Shown: piece by piece, positions 7,243-15,130 of the stretch | How positions within the stretch are numbered: the first letter of the stretch is position 1 | Layout of the letters: every line of letters begins with the position of its first letter | Source of the DNA: Bacteroidota bacterium | GTDB taxonomy: Bacteria > Bacteroidota > Bacteroidia > Cytophagales > Cyclobacteriaceae | Length of the DNA stretch: 28,725 nucleotides | Direction of reading: 5' to 3' | Assembly (NCBI GenBank): GCA_023393375.1 | Contig: JAEWLI010000036.1 | Location: 1 to 28,725 of the forward strand | The notes under the pieces: model-generated | Told to the model about the DNA's origin: nothing | Databases searched by the model: none | Seen by the model: only the letters and a program-made list of their open reading frames with translations | Translations under genes and position numbers: made by a program

Positions 7243-9177
7243 TTATTCATCAAGTGACCATTTTAGGGCAATATTTGAATCGGCTGGAGATACCCTGATA
7301 TATCCCTGCATTTCCTGATGTAAAGCCGAACAAAAATCTGTGCAATAGAATGGGTAAATTCCCGGTTTTTTAGGTTCCCAAAGCAGGGTTTCCGTTTGGC
7401 CAGGCATGATTAACAGCTCAGCATTATTGGCACCCATCACAGCAAATCCATGAGGTACATCCCAATCCTGCTCAAGATTAGTGACATGGAAATAAACTTT
7501 ATCACCAGCTTTGATGCCTTCCAGGTTATCAGGGGCAAAATGGCTTCTTATGGTAGTCATATATACTCTCACAACATTTCCATCTCTTTCCATCCGTGCA
7601 TCCGATGGCTTTTTTGTAACATGTGCATGGTGATTGTCTTCGAGCTTAAAATATTGCACTTCCCGCTTTTTTACCAGGTCAGCCGGTAATGCCTGTGCAT
7701 AATGAGGTTCACCTATAGTAGGAAAGTCGAGCAATAATTTCATTTTTTCCCCAGAGATGTCATATAATTGTGCTGAATGCGCCAGCTCAGGTCCTGTAGG
7801 CAAATAACGATCCTTTGTAATCTTGTTTAATGACACCAGATATTTCCCCCATGGTTTTTTTGAATCACCACCTGGAATCATGAGATGACCAATTGAATAA
7901 TAACTGGGAACTCTGTCCACGGCTTCTTTTGTTTCAAGATTCCATTTCACCACCTCTGAGCTGATGAAAAATGACGTATAGGCATTTCCTTTACCATCAA
8001 ATTCAGTGTGTAACGGGCCAAGGCCTGCCTGTTTAACCACGCCGCTTAGGATTTCTTCATATTTCAACACAGGAATACCTGCCACTTCTGTTTCAAACGA
8101 CTCATTTTCAATAGCTTGTAAAACTTTGTCAAATGAATGAACTGATAAATCAGCTGATAATTTGCCATTTCCAACGATATATTCTCCAGTCGGATCCACA
8201 TCCACCCCATGCGGGGATTTAGGGGTAGGCAGAAAATATACAAGACCCGGACACTCTGAAGGAATTAATACCTTTACACTCTTATGTTCTTCAGAATAGG
8301 CTGTTTGGGTATGTTCATCATAATAGTTTCTCAGATATTCTGCGGGCATCTCTTTGAATTTTCCTTGTGCCAGGTATTCTTCTGCTTTTTTCCAGTTAAC
8401 TGCAGCTATAAAATCCTTGTCTTTTTGAGAAGCATTTACTTCCAGTAAGGAATGTGCTTCTTCAGTATTATAAGTAGTGAAAAATACCCATCCGTGTGAT
8501 TTGCCCTTACCGGCATGTGCAAGGTCATAATCAAAGGCTGGCATCATTACCTGGAAAGCGACATCCATTTTTCCCTCTTCAGCAACACTAATAAATGTCA
8601 AAGAACCTTTAAAATTTTCTTTATAGGTATTAATAGCCACATCTTCCTGTGGAATGGGTACGCTAAATCGTGTTCCCGCCACTATATATTCCGTATTTTC
8701 TGTAGTGAAGGGTGAACTATGATTTCCGCCACTGTTGGGGATTTCTATGATTTCTACTGTTTCGAATATGGAAAGGTCAATTCGGGCAATTCGCGGTGTA
8801 TTATTCCCATTGATAAAGATCCATTTTCCATCAGGAACGCCATCTGTCTGTGACAATTGAGGGTGATGGGCATCATCCCAGGGAACAAAGCCATATGAGG
8901 TTTCCAGTAATGGTTTTGTCTCTTCATTGTAACCGTAAGCTTTTTCCGCATCCTGAGAAAATACTGGGATTACTTTAAATAATCTACCCGAAGGCAGGCC
9001 ATAAACTGACAATTGACCACTAAAACCACCTGACATAAAAGCGTAATAGTCATCGTGATCACCTGGTTTTACATATACTTGAGATGCAGCATCATTATTT
9101 AAGCTGCTTCCGGTTTTACCACATCCTGCTATGGTTACAGCAGCTAATACAATCAGAGAAAATAAAGATTTTTTCAT
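7243..9177 (-). CDS. nosZ: NosZ, nitrous oxide reductase, clade II (Sec lipoprotein type)
   Basis: A 644-aa terminal reductase, N2O to N2, in the periplasm. The ATG at 9177 is chosen because it gives a clean signal peptide ending IAGC (Cys19) and leaves 19 bp after the cytochrome gene; the open frame to 9300 would overlap that gene. The signal is Sec/lipoprotein, not the twin-arginine signal of clade I. CuZ-type histidines are seen in DDAHHPQ (104-105), SPHGVD (323), GPLHTE (390), AHSAQ (467) and EPHYAQ (492). The CuA domain is complete: His576 in VPHGF, then FYCTDFCSALHQEM (610-623) with Cys612, Cys616, His620 and Met623. Second gene of the operon, after its likely electron-donor cytochrome. 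Confidence 0.97.
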   Translation of the reverse strand: MKKSLFSLIVLAAVTIAGCGKTGSSLNNDAASQVYVKPGDHDDYYAFMSGGFSGQLSVYGLPSGRLFKVIPVFSQDAEKAYGYNEETKPLLETSYGFVPWDDAHHPQLSQTDGVPDGKWIFINGNNTPRIARIDLSIFETVEIIEIPNSGGNHSSPFTTENTEYIVAGTRFSVPIPQEDVAINTYKENFKGSLTFISVAEEGKMDVAFQVMMPAFDYDLAHAGKGKSHGWVFFTTYNTEEAHSLLEVNASQKDKDFIAAVNWKKAEEYLAQGKFKEMPAEYLRNYYDEHTQTAYSEEHKSVKVLIPSECPGLVYFLPTPKSPHGVDVDPTGEYIVGNGKLSADLSVHSFDKVLQAIENESFETEVAGIPVLKYEEILSGVVKQAGLGPLHTEFDGKGNAYTSFFISSEVVKWNLETKEAVDRVPSYYSIGHLMIPGGDSKKPWGKYLVSLNKITKDRYLPTGPELAHSAQLYDISGEKMKLLLDFPTIGEPHYAQALPADLVKKREVQYFKLEDNHHAHVTKKPSDARMERDGNVVRVYMTTIRSHFAPDNLEGIKAGDKVYFHVTNLEQDWDVPHGFAVMGANNAELLIMPGQTETLLWEPKKPGIYPFYCTDFCSALHQEMQGYIRVSPADSNIALKWSLDE

Positions 9178-9196
9178 AAATATTGGTGTTGAGGGG

Positions 9197-9643
9197 TTAC
9201 AATGTTCTGAAATATTCCAGTACTTTTCTGGCCTGATCCTCAGTAAGGTTTTGATTAGCCATAGGGGCACCATTATGTTCAATAAGTAATTGTTTGGCAA
9301 TGGGATCTTTTTCTACCATTTCTTCCGGATTCAAGATCATGTTCATCACCCATTCCGGTGTTCTTCTATCAAGAATATCTTTTGGTGAAGGCCCGATAAA
9401 TTTCTTATCAGCTTTATGGCAGGCAGTACACATATTTTCAAATATAGTTTTACCTTCCGCAACCATATCCTGATCAATCTCCGTTAATGTCAGATTAGTT
9501 ACAGGTCCGATTCCCTTATTCTTCATGGGATCTGTGTTTTCTGTTGCCGGAGCTTTTACAGTTTGTGATTCATCTTTTCCACTATTACCACCACAAGCGA
9601 AAAGGAATGCACTCAACAACAATAGCAAATTAATTTTTTTCAT
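9197..9643 (-). CDS. Lipoprotein monohaem cytochrome c, likely electron donor to NosZ
   Basis: A 148-aa protein with a lipoprotein signal ending FAC (Cys17), a Ser/Lys-rich linker, and a class I cytochrome c domain (about 55-148). The haem site is CTACH (72-76) and the likely distal ligand is Met128 in GAPMANQ. It is the first gene of the nos operon, 19 bp before nosZ. In clade II clusters, c-type cytochromes encoded with nosZ carry electrons to the CuA site, and that role is inferred here. Both the cytochrome and NosZ have lipid anchors, so they may sit on the same membrane. A promoter at 9684-9691 and a Crp/Fnr-type box at 9714-9729 lie directly upstream. Confidence 0.9.
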   Translation of the reverse strand: MKKINLLLLLSAFLFACGGNSGKDESQTVKAPATENTDPMKNKGIGPVTNLTLTEIDQDMVAEGKTIFENMCTACHKADKKFIGPSPKDILDRRTPEWVMNMILNPEEMVEKDPIAKQLLIEHNGAPMANQNLTEDQARKVLEYFRTL

Positions 9644-9683
9644 TTTTCAACATTTATAGTTTTACGTCGTGAACTCATATTAT

Positions 9684-9691
9684 CAAAATTA
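9684..9691 (-). promoter_or_regulatory. Predicted -7 element of the nos operon promoter
   Basis: On the reverse strand TAATTTTG exactly matches the Bacteroidota -7 consensus TAnnTTTG. It predicts transcription starting near 9680, about 37 bp before the cytochrome ATG. The palindrome at 9714-9729 is then centred near -41, where class II Crp/Fnr activators bind. Confidence 0.6.
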
Positions 9692-9713
9692 GGCTTATGT
9701 TATATTGATCTTT

Positions 9714-9729
9714 TATGATTTGGATCATA
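9714..9729. promoter_or_regulatory. Crp/Fnr-type binding palindrome upstream of the nos operon
   Basis: TATGAT-TTGG-ATCATA has perfect 6-bp arms and the Fnr core TGAT-N4-ATCA. It shares both arms with the site at 821-836, and the four central bases differ (TTGG against CGTG), as expected for a protein-binding site. The likely reader is the Crp/Fnr protein at 863-1456. It also lies 20-35 bp past the stop of the gene at 9749. Confidence 0.75.
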
Positions 9730-9748
9730 TAGCGGACTTATCCGGGAT

Positions 9749-10348
9749 TTAATGATTATGGGAGATTGAGCCATGTTCGATCATGTCATGAATAGCCTCC
9801 AGAAAATGAACATATTCCACATAGGCTTCCACATAATCCCTTCCCTTCAGGGCATTTTCATTTTTATGGTGCTTTTTTTCCATAACCACACTATATTTTT
9901 CATTCATGACATTCTGTAAATGAGCAATTAACTTTTCAGATAAATCATCTGCACTTTCTTTTTCTATGGAATTATCAGCAAGAACTACAATTGGTTTGAC
10001 CGTACCAGCTGGTTTTAAACCCGTATAAGGTGCTCCTTCACCTTCACGATGCAGCCTTACAAGTGTTTCTAAAAAGTGTTTTTCAACCAGCTCATATGCC
10101 TTTTTATCTGTTTTCAAATCCACCGTTTTATAAAATAGATCCTTTATCTCTTCTTCATGTATGGCATCTATCCATTTTAATACTGGTTGAACTTCATTGG
10201 TTTCCAGGGCTTTTAAAGCATCTTGAATCACCGGACCATCATAGGAATCGCAATGAGCCCATGAAACGACAGGAGTTAAAAACATTAGTATGGTTAATAA
10301 TTTGATTAAGACTTTTTTGGTTGATTTTAATTTTAACAGCTTTTTCAT
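9749..10348 (-). CDS. DUF6448-like exported protein, divergent from ric
   Basis: A 199-aa protein with a Sec signal peptide (hydrophobic core about 14-28, probable cleavage near Ala31). The mature end starts with HCDSYDGPVI (32-41), the hallmark start of the uncharacterised DUF6448 family. A central KPAGTVKPIV stretch and a His-rich C terminus follow (EAIHDMIEHGSISHNH, 184-199). His32-Cys33 at the new N terminus could bind metal, which is inference. It is divergent from ric. Each of the two genes has an inverted repeat of the same sequence at its promoter, so they are probably controlled together by the Rrf2 regulator. Function unknown; a nitrosative-stress role is inferred from context. Confidence 0.75.
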   Translation of the reverse strand: MKKLLKLKSTKKVLIKLLTILMFLTPVVSWAHCDSYDGPVIQDALKALETNEVQPVLKWIDAIHEEEIKDLFYKTVDLKTDKKAYELVEKHFLETLVRLHREGEGAPYTGLKPAGTVKPIVVLADNSIEKESADDLSEKLIAHLQNVMNEKYSVVMEKKHHKNENALKGRDYVEAYVEYVHFLEAIHDMIEHGSISHNH

Positions 10349-10371
10349 AAATAATAAATTTTATACTAAAC

Positions 10372-10397
10372 AATAAAAGACACACGAGTCCTTTATT
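10372..10397. promoter_or_regulatory. Candidate Rrf2/NsrR operator, DUF6448-side copy
   Basis: AATAAAAGA-N8-TCCTTTATT: 9-bp arms with one mismatch and an 8-base spacer. It has the same arms and spacing as 10439-10464. It lies 24-49 bp before the ATG of the leftward gene at 10348, next to a weak -7 match (TAGTATAA), so binding would block that promoter. Confidence 0.6.
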
Positions 10398-10438
10398 TAA
10401 TGAACGGCATTAGATAACTATTGTTGTTAAAACAAAAT

Positions 10439-10464
10439 AATAAAAGATAAATTAGTCTTTTATT
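10439..10464. promoter_or_regulatory. Candidate Rrf2/NsrR operator, ric-side copy
   Basis: AATAAAAGA-TAAATTAG-TCTTTTATT is a perfect 9-bp inverted repeat with an 8-base spacer. It ends 2 bp before the TATATTTG promoter element of ric and covers the -33 region, the place for a repressor. The Rrf2 gene at 11237, in the same operon as ric, is the natural candidate to bind it. Confidence 0.7.
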
Positions 10465-10466
10465 TG

Positions 10467-10474
10467 TATATTTG
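10467..10474 (+). promoter_or_regulatory. Predicted -7 element of the ric-rrf2 promoter
   Basis: TATATTTG matches the Bacteroidota TAnnTTTG element exactly. It predicts a start near 10478, which rules out the upstream TTG at 10472 as start codon and supports the ATG at 10514. Confidence 0.65.
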
Positions 10475-10513
10475 CAAAAAACTAATTCTAATTACAACTT
10501 AAACGAAGTCAAA

Positions 10514-11233
10514 ATGAAAGTAAACGCAGAACAAAAAGTAGGGCAGATAGTGGCGGAGGATTATCGTACGGCAGATATTTTTAAAAAATTCAGAATTGAT
10601 TTCTGCTGCGGTGGAGGGATGACCATTGCAGAAGCCTGCAGCAAAAAGAAAGTGGATCAAGAGAAGTTAATCGGAGAACTTACGTATATCCTTTCCAATC
10701 CTTCAAAAGGTGTGGTAGATTATCATCAGAAAAGTCTTGCTGAACTAATCGATATAATTATAACCCGGCACCATGCGTATGTGCTCAATAATGCGCCAAT
10801 TTTACGGGAATATCTGAAGAAAATTGCTTCTGTGCATGGATCTAATCATCCTGAATTGATAGAGGTTTTGGAAGAATTTTTGATTTCAGAAGATGAGTTG
10901 GCAAAACATATGAAGAAAGAAGAGGAGATTTTGTTCCCCTTTGTACTTAAGATGGAAGAGTCGAAGAAGACAGGAAATGCCATTGATCAACAGCAAATAT
11001 CTTCCGTGATTTCCGAAATGTTGAACGAGCATGAAAATGAAGGTGACCGTTTTGCAAGAATACAGGAAATTACCAATGATTTTCAGTTTCCACAAGATGC
11101 TTGTAATACTTATAAAGTGGCTTTTCACAAATTGAAAGAATTTCAAAATGATTTACATTTGCATATTCATCTTGAGAATAACATCTTATTTCCAGAAGCA
11201 GTAAATCTGGAAAAACAAATATTTCAAAACTGA
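10514..11233 (+). CDS. ric: Ric/ScdA/YtfE-type di-iron iron-sulfur cluster repair protein
   Basis: A 239-aa cytosolic protein. The N-terminal ScdA_N domain (about 5-60) contains FRIDFCCGGG with Cys31-Cys32. The hemerythrin-like domain (about 75-235) supplies His86/87, His112, His132 with Glu136, His173 in NEHENEG, and HLHIHLENNILFPEA (215-229). Ric proteins repair iron-sulfur clusters damaged by NO or oxidants through a non-haem di-iron centre. The start at 10514 is preferred because a promoter element ends at 10474. The Rrf2 regulator follows after 3 bp, and both are probably repressed together through the operator at 10439-10464. Length is normal for the family. Confidence 0.95.
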   Translation: MKVNAEQKVGQIVAEDYRTADIFKKFRIDFCCGGGMTIAEACSKKKVDQEKLIGELTYILSNPSKGVVDYHQKSLAELIDIIITRHHAYVLNNAPILREYLKKIASVHGSNHPELIEVLEEFLISEDELAKHMKKEEEILFPFVLKMEESKKTGNAIDQQQISSVISEMLNEHENEGDRFARIQEITNDFQFPQDACNTYKVAFHKLKEFQNDLHLHIHLENNILFPEAVNLEKQIFQN

Positions 11234-11236
11234 TCA

Positions 11237-11665
11237 ATGTTTTTATCCAAAGCCACAGAATATGCCATTCGTGCCTTGATATTTATTAAGGCCAATGGGC
11301 AAAAACATACAGGATTCCGGGAGATTGCCAAAGAAATTGGAGCTCCCGAACCTTATACCGGAAAAGTAATGCAGGTTTTGGTCAAAAGAGGCATTCTCAA
11401 ATCCTCTAAAGGACCTGGCGGTGGTTTTTATATTGATTCCGCTGAAGCCCCAATTCCTTTGATCAAAATAGTGGAAACAATGGAGGGCACAGATACTTTT
11501 ACAAAATGTGGACTGGGTTTAAAGGAGTGTTCTGCAGCAAATCCATGTCCGATACATAATGAATTTGCTAAAATCAGGAACCAATACCGGGATTTGGTAA
11601 GTAAGGAGTCTATTTGGTCAATGGCTGAAAAAATTAATAATGGGCAAGCGGTGATCAAAAGGTGA
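11237..11665 (+). CDS. Rrf2-family regulator, NsrR-like (probable NO sensor)
   Basis: A 142-aa Rrf2 protein with an N-terminal winged helix-turn-helix (MFLSKATEYAIRAL; wing SSKGPGGGF at 56-64), a dimer helix and three cysteines in the cluster loop: Cys91, Cys98 and Cys104 in CGLGLKECSAANPCPIH. NsrR and IscR use three cysteines here to hold an iron-sulfur cluster. The C-X6-C-X5-C spacing differs slightly from the X4/X5 and X5/X5 spacings of classical NsrR and IscR. Its gene lies 3 bp after ric, and a strong inverted repeat covers their promoter, so it probably represses its own operon and the divergent DUF6448 gene until NO damages its cluster. Target and ligand are inferred. Confidence 0.88.
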   Translation: MFLSKATEYAIRALIFIKANGQKHTGFREIAKEIGAPEPYTGKVMQVLVKRGILKSSKGPGGGFYIDSAEAPIPLIKIVETMEGTDTFTKCGLGLKECSAANPCPIHNEFAKIRNQYRDLVSKESIWSMAEKINNGQAVIKR

Positions 11666-11782
11666 TTTAAGTATTCACTATTCTTTTATGATTTTTTCAC
11701 AGGGTTATAATTTTCCAAAAATGGTACTTTTTTGGTTTGATGGATTTATTTATAAATGAATCAAAAGAAACATCAGATCAGG

Positions 11783-11790
11783 TAACTTTG
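11783..11790 (+). promoter_or_regulatory. Predicted -7 element before the small membrane protein gene
   Basis: TAACTTTG matches TAnnTTTG and lies 25 bp before the ATG at 11816, giving a leader of about 18 bases. It supports the short gene being real. Confidence 0.5.
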
Positions 11791-11815
11791 AACCTGAATA
11801 ATAATCGGATTGATC

Positions 11816-11998
11816 ATGTCAAATTTTAAGAAGTTCAATTATATAATGGTGGCTTTCATTGTAATTCTCGTTATTTCGATCATAAGTTTCAATTATGGGT
11901 ATCAATTTGGAGAGCGGAAGGGATATGTAATAGGCGTACAAAAATGCTTGGATGGGATGGGGGAGGAGCATCAACAAACTTTTAAACAGGATCATTGA
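11816..11998 (+). CDS. Small single-span membrane protein, unknown function
   Basis: A 60-aa product with a short basic N terminus (SNFKKFNY), one hydrophobic helix at about residues 8-28 and a soluble tail of about 30 residues (GYQFGERKGYVIGVQKCLDG, then a charged end). The ATG at 11816 is used; an in-frame TTG at 11810 is less likely. A promoter match at 11783-11790 and a membrane-protein composition argue that it is a true gene. No family recognised. Confidence 0.55.
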   Translation: MSNFKKFNYIMVAFIVILVISIISFNYGYQFGERKGYVIGVQKCLDGMGEEHQQTFKQDH

Positions 11999-12150
11999 TG
12001 GGAGATAAATTCCCAGATGTGGAAATTTTTTCTCTTTGCTGTATCACTTTTTTCACAATTGGCAATCAAAAAGGCTATTTTCGCTGTTTTTAATAAATGA
12101 AATATTTTGGCACAGCTTTTGTAAATTAATATTTACATAGCTGGTTGTTA

Positions 12151-12210
12151 ATGCAAGGGCTCTTGAGTTGATTCCCTCCAAATGATCAAACTTGAGAGCC
12201 CATTTTGCAT
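12151..12210. other. Long imperfect hairpin downstream of the gene at 12213
   Basis: ATGCAA-GGGCTCT (12151-12163) pairs with AGAGCCC-ATT-TTGCAT (12195-12210), with a further partly paired GTTGAT/ATCAAAC region inside. It starts 3 bp after the stop of the leftward gene at 12213. There is no T-run on either strand, so it is not a classical intrinsic terminator. It could protect or process the 3' end of the message. Confidence 0.45.
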
Positions 12211-12212
12211 CC

Positions 12213-12581
12213 CTACCTATACATGTCCTTATCCTTTTTTGGGAAAAGCCGTTTAAACAAATCACCAGACAAAGCACCCATGCCACCAATTATTCCACCT
12301 ATTAATGCAGAAGCCAGGATTATCATTGCTGGTTCCCCCAATTGAAATAAAGGAGCAATCCGGTCACTAATGATAGAATCAGCGCGCATGTCAGATAACC
12401 ATGCAAATACAAGCCACAATAACCCGACCCCGAGAAATCCACTTAAAAATGAATTAATCATTTTAGAGGGAATAATGGCACCTCCCAGAAATGCAGCTAC
12501 TACAACAATCCACCATGGGAAAAACAAGGATCCCGCATAACTTAGAGCAGCGATTAAGGCAACTTTTAATAGGAATAGCAT
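12213..12581 (-). CDS. Small membrane protein of unknown function
   Basis: A 122-aa protein with about four transmembrane helices (roughly 4-18, 22-36, 44-62 and 85-105) and a short basic C-terminal tail (KRLFPKKDKDMYR). It starts 9 bp after the stop of the penicillin-acylase-family gene on the same strand, so the two are probably transcribed together. No family motif was recognised and no function is proposed. Confidence 0.65.
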   Translation of the reverse strand: MLFLLKVALIAALSYAGSLFFPWWIVVVAAFLGGAIIPSKMINSFLSGFLGVGLLWLVFAWLSDMRADSIISDRIAPLFQLGEPAMIILASALIGGIIGGMGALSGDLFKRLFPKKDKDMYR

Positions 12582-12590
12582 ATTAATATA

Positions 12591-15002
12591 TCAATCAGGT
12601 TGAAGTTTTTGTATAAAATAGTCAGAATTTTGGTCTTCAGGTAAATCCATCAATTGTACTTCCAGATATTTCCCACCCCGCCAGAGATTAATTAAATTAT
12701 CATAAAATGGACTTCCGGGATGCCCCGATTGACCTCCAGGATAAATCACCCAACATTTAGAATTCTGTTGCAGCTCAGTAACAATTCTTAAGGATACGCC
12801 ATGTTTTCCTGAATTGGCATTTATAATATTCCTTCCACCTCCCACCATTACATTTTCATGACTAAGCGATGATAGACCTAACAAATGCATAATATTGGTC
12901 GATTTATAATCACCCCATAAATACGTTTGCCCAGTCGAAGTTTCCCACCTATCAATTGAATCTGTTGTGATAGTGAATGATTTTTTAATAATCCCCTTAA
13001 GATTTTCTACTTCAGGTGTTTCACGTATATCATAAATAGGCAGATTTTCGTATTTTTTGATCAGCGAGATGGTTGTATTGTCATTTGGTTTGCTTAGGAC
13101 AATATCATTTCTATCAAATTCATCCCATAGTTTATTTGTAATAATAGACCACCACATCTCATAAATTGCTGGAGCTTTTTTATTTGCATCGCTCATATAA
13201 TCCCAATTCTTCAATATCTGAAAGTTCTCATTCTCCTTTTCATTAAAAGCAAGTGTGTCCATTTTTAATAAAAGGAATTGCAGGGATAAAAAAGCTTTGT
13301 AATTAAAGTTATCATTTTGCAAACGCATCATATCTACAGGTGTTATCCTTGTCATAGCTGACAACCTTTCCTGTAATCGCCTGTTTCTGAAGTGTTCATA
13401 ATGATGGTCATACACGTAATAGGGATATAATGAGTCTACCGGATATTGATTAGCCGAAAATAAAAACCCCGTACTTGGATTATATGACTGAGGTAGATGT
13501 TCTTTGGGCACAAACTCTTTCCATTCGTGTACCGGATTGCTGCCATCCATCAAAAATTTACCCTGGCCTGGCCATTTCAAGGGAAATTTACCGGTGACTT
13601 TGATCGCTATTTCCCTTTTTTTGCTGGCAAAAATAAAATTCTGGGCTGGTGCATCATAATAATTTAATGCATTGGTGTATTCTTGAAAATTTTTTGCCTT
13701 GTTGATCAGATAAAATGTTTTTTGTTCCAACGATGAATCATGGGCAGTCCAACGCATGGCAAAATCCTTAAGACCATTTTCAGGTTGATAATGATCATCA
13801 AATACCACCGGTCCCAAATGCGTGAATAAAATCGTATCATAAAATACTCCCTGATCCCTTACTTTAATTTCTTCAACAATTTTTTCGGTATTTAGCCACT
13901 CATCCCCATATAAATAGCTCTCTTTGTATTGATCTTTAAATTTTATTCGGTACCAATCTACCACATCTTGTTTGGCATTGGTTACCCCCCATGCAATGGA
14001 ATCATTAAAACCTGTGATTACACCAAGTGCTCCGGGCAAGGTTCCGCCAAATACCCGCATATCAGGAGTTGATAATTGCATTAAAAACCAGATGCCGGGA
14101 AGGTTTAAATCGAGGTGAATATCATTTGCCAGAATGGGAGCACCTCCAGCAGTTTTACCAGCATTTACTGCCCAGTTATTACTTCCGTTATCTGGATTGG
14201 GTTGAGGATAATCTGAATTTATTGATTTTTTAAAATATTCAGGATCTGCCTGATCCTTTTTAAGAGATCTGAAACCCCATTTGGTCCCTTTGGGTATAAT
14301 CGGTGCATTAGAAGAATAACGTTCCGGGAAAAAAATATCAAATGTATCTTTACCGAATAAATTAAGGGCATTGGTATTTTGCAGGTCATGCTCTGTTCTG
14401 GACAGGTTATCTGCCATATATTTTAGCAAAAGTGCTGTTTTATAAGGAGACCATTCTTCTGGCTGATAATGTAGCAGTTTATACTCTATTGGATAACTTC
14501 GGTATTCCAACGCTGAAATGTAAGCATTTACCCCCTTGCTAAAGCTTTCAACCAATGGAAACAGAACAGAATCTTTTAACATGGCCTCATAAGCATTTCG
14601 GGCACCATATGGAAGTCCTTTTCTACGTGTAAAACGATCGGTATCGAGATGTGAGTCACCAAAAATTTCGGATAACCTACCAGCAGCAAAATGGGTAATG
14701 ATCTCCATTTGCCATAACCTGTGACTGGCAATTACATATCCCTGGGCAAAATAAAGGTCTTCTTCATTTTCAGCAAAAATGTAAGGGATCAGATTTTTAT
14801 CATAGGTAATTGTAACAGTTTCTTTCAATCCCTCAAGTTGAAGTTCGGTCGGCATATCTTCAATAAGTGCACTATTGTGCCAGAAACCCGAAAACGGATC
14901 AAGGAATTTGCCTAACGGAGGGAGGTCGTTTATTCGTAGATTTAATAATATGGTAATAGTTATAGTTATGAATGAAACTATAATAAATGATAATAATCTC
15001 AT
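12591..15002 (-). CDS. Penicillin acylase family protein (Ntn hydrolase, S45)
   Basis: An 803-aa precursor with an N-terminal membrane anchor or uncleaved signal (residues 4-22). The order is that of S45 acylases: alpha region (about 45-250), linker, then the beta chain beginning at the autoproteolysis site Gly273-Ser274 in NGSNNWAVN. The freed Ser274 would be the nucleophile. Supporting motifs are ANDIHL (295-300), PGALGVITGFNDSIAWGVTN, which supplies the oxyanion-region Asn, and the late HPGSPFYDN. Such enzymes split amide bonds of substrates such as beta-lactam side chains or acyl-homoserine lactones; the substrate here cannot be told from sequence. It acts on the periplasmic side. The small membrane protein at 12213 follows after 9 bp. 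Confidence 0.92.
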   Translation of the reverse strand: MRLLSFIIVSFITITITILLNLRINDLPPLGKFLDPFSGFWHNSALIEDMPTELQLEGLKETVTITYDKNLIPYIFAENEEDLYFAQGYVIASHRLWQMEIITHFAAGRLSEIFGDSHLDTDRFTRRKGLPYGARNAYEAMLKDSVLFPLVESFSKGVNAYISALEYRSYPIEYKLLHYQPEEWSPYKTALLLKYMADNLSRTEHDLQNTNALNLFGKDTFDIFFPERYSSNAPIIPKGTKWGFRSLKKDQADPEYFKKSINSDYPQPNPDNGSNNWAVNAGKTAGGAPILANDIHLDLNLPGIWFLMQLSTPDMRVFGGTLPGALGVITGFNDSIAWGVTNAKQDVVDWYRIKFKDQYKESYLYGDEWLNTEKIVEEIKVRDQGVFYDTILFTHLGPVVFDDHYQPENGLKDFAMRWTAHDSSLEQKTFYLINKAKNFQEYTNALNYYDAPAQNFIFASKKREIAIKVTGKFPLKWPGQGKFLMDGSNPVHEWKEFVPKEHLPQSYNPSTGFLFSANQYPVDSLYPYYVYDHHYEHFRNRRLQERLSAMTRITPVDMMRLQNDNFNYKAFLSLQFLLLKMDTLAFNEKENENFQILKNWDYMSDANKKAPAIYEMWWSIITNKLWDEFDRNDIVLSKPNDNTTISLIKKYENLPIYDIRETPEVENLKGIIKKSFTITTDSIDRWETSTGQTYLWGDYKSTNIMHLLGLSSLSHENVMVGGGRNIINANSGKHGVSLRIVTELQQNSKCWVIYPGGQSGHPGSPFYDNLINLWRGGKYLEVQLMDLPEDQNSDYFIQKLQPD

Positions 15003-15130
15003 AACTTCTTGCCCGTAAGTGTATAGGATAAATGGAGTCTTAAAAATAGGACAAAAAGCTCAGAATACAATGGATTTGATAGATCTGGCCTGAAATAAAT
15101 TTGATTTTTCCGTTCCTGATTTTAGGTCAT

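Noticed and set aside
9178..9300. Upstream extension of nosZ to an ATG at 9300
   Set aside because: It would overlap the cytochrome gene by more than 100 bp and bury the clean lipoprotein signal that starts at 9177.
10472..10513. Upstream TTG start for ric
   Set aside because: It lies inside the predicted promoter element TATATTTG; the ATG at 10514 begins the usual family N terminus.
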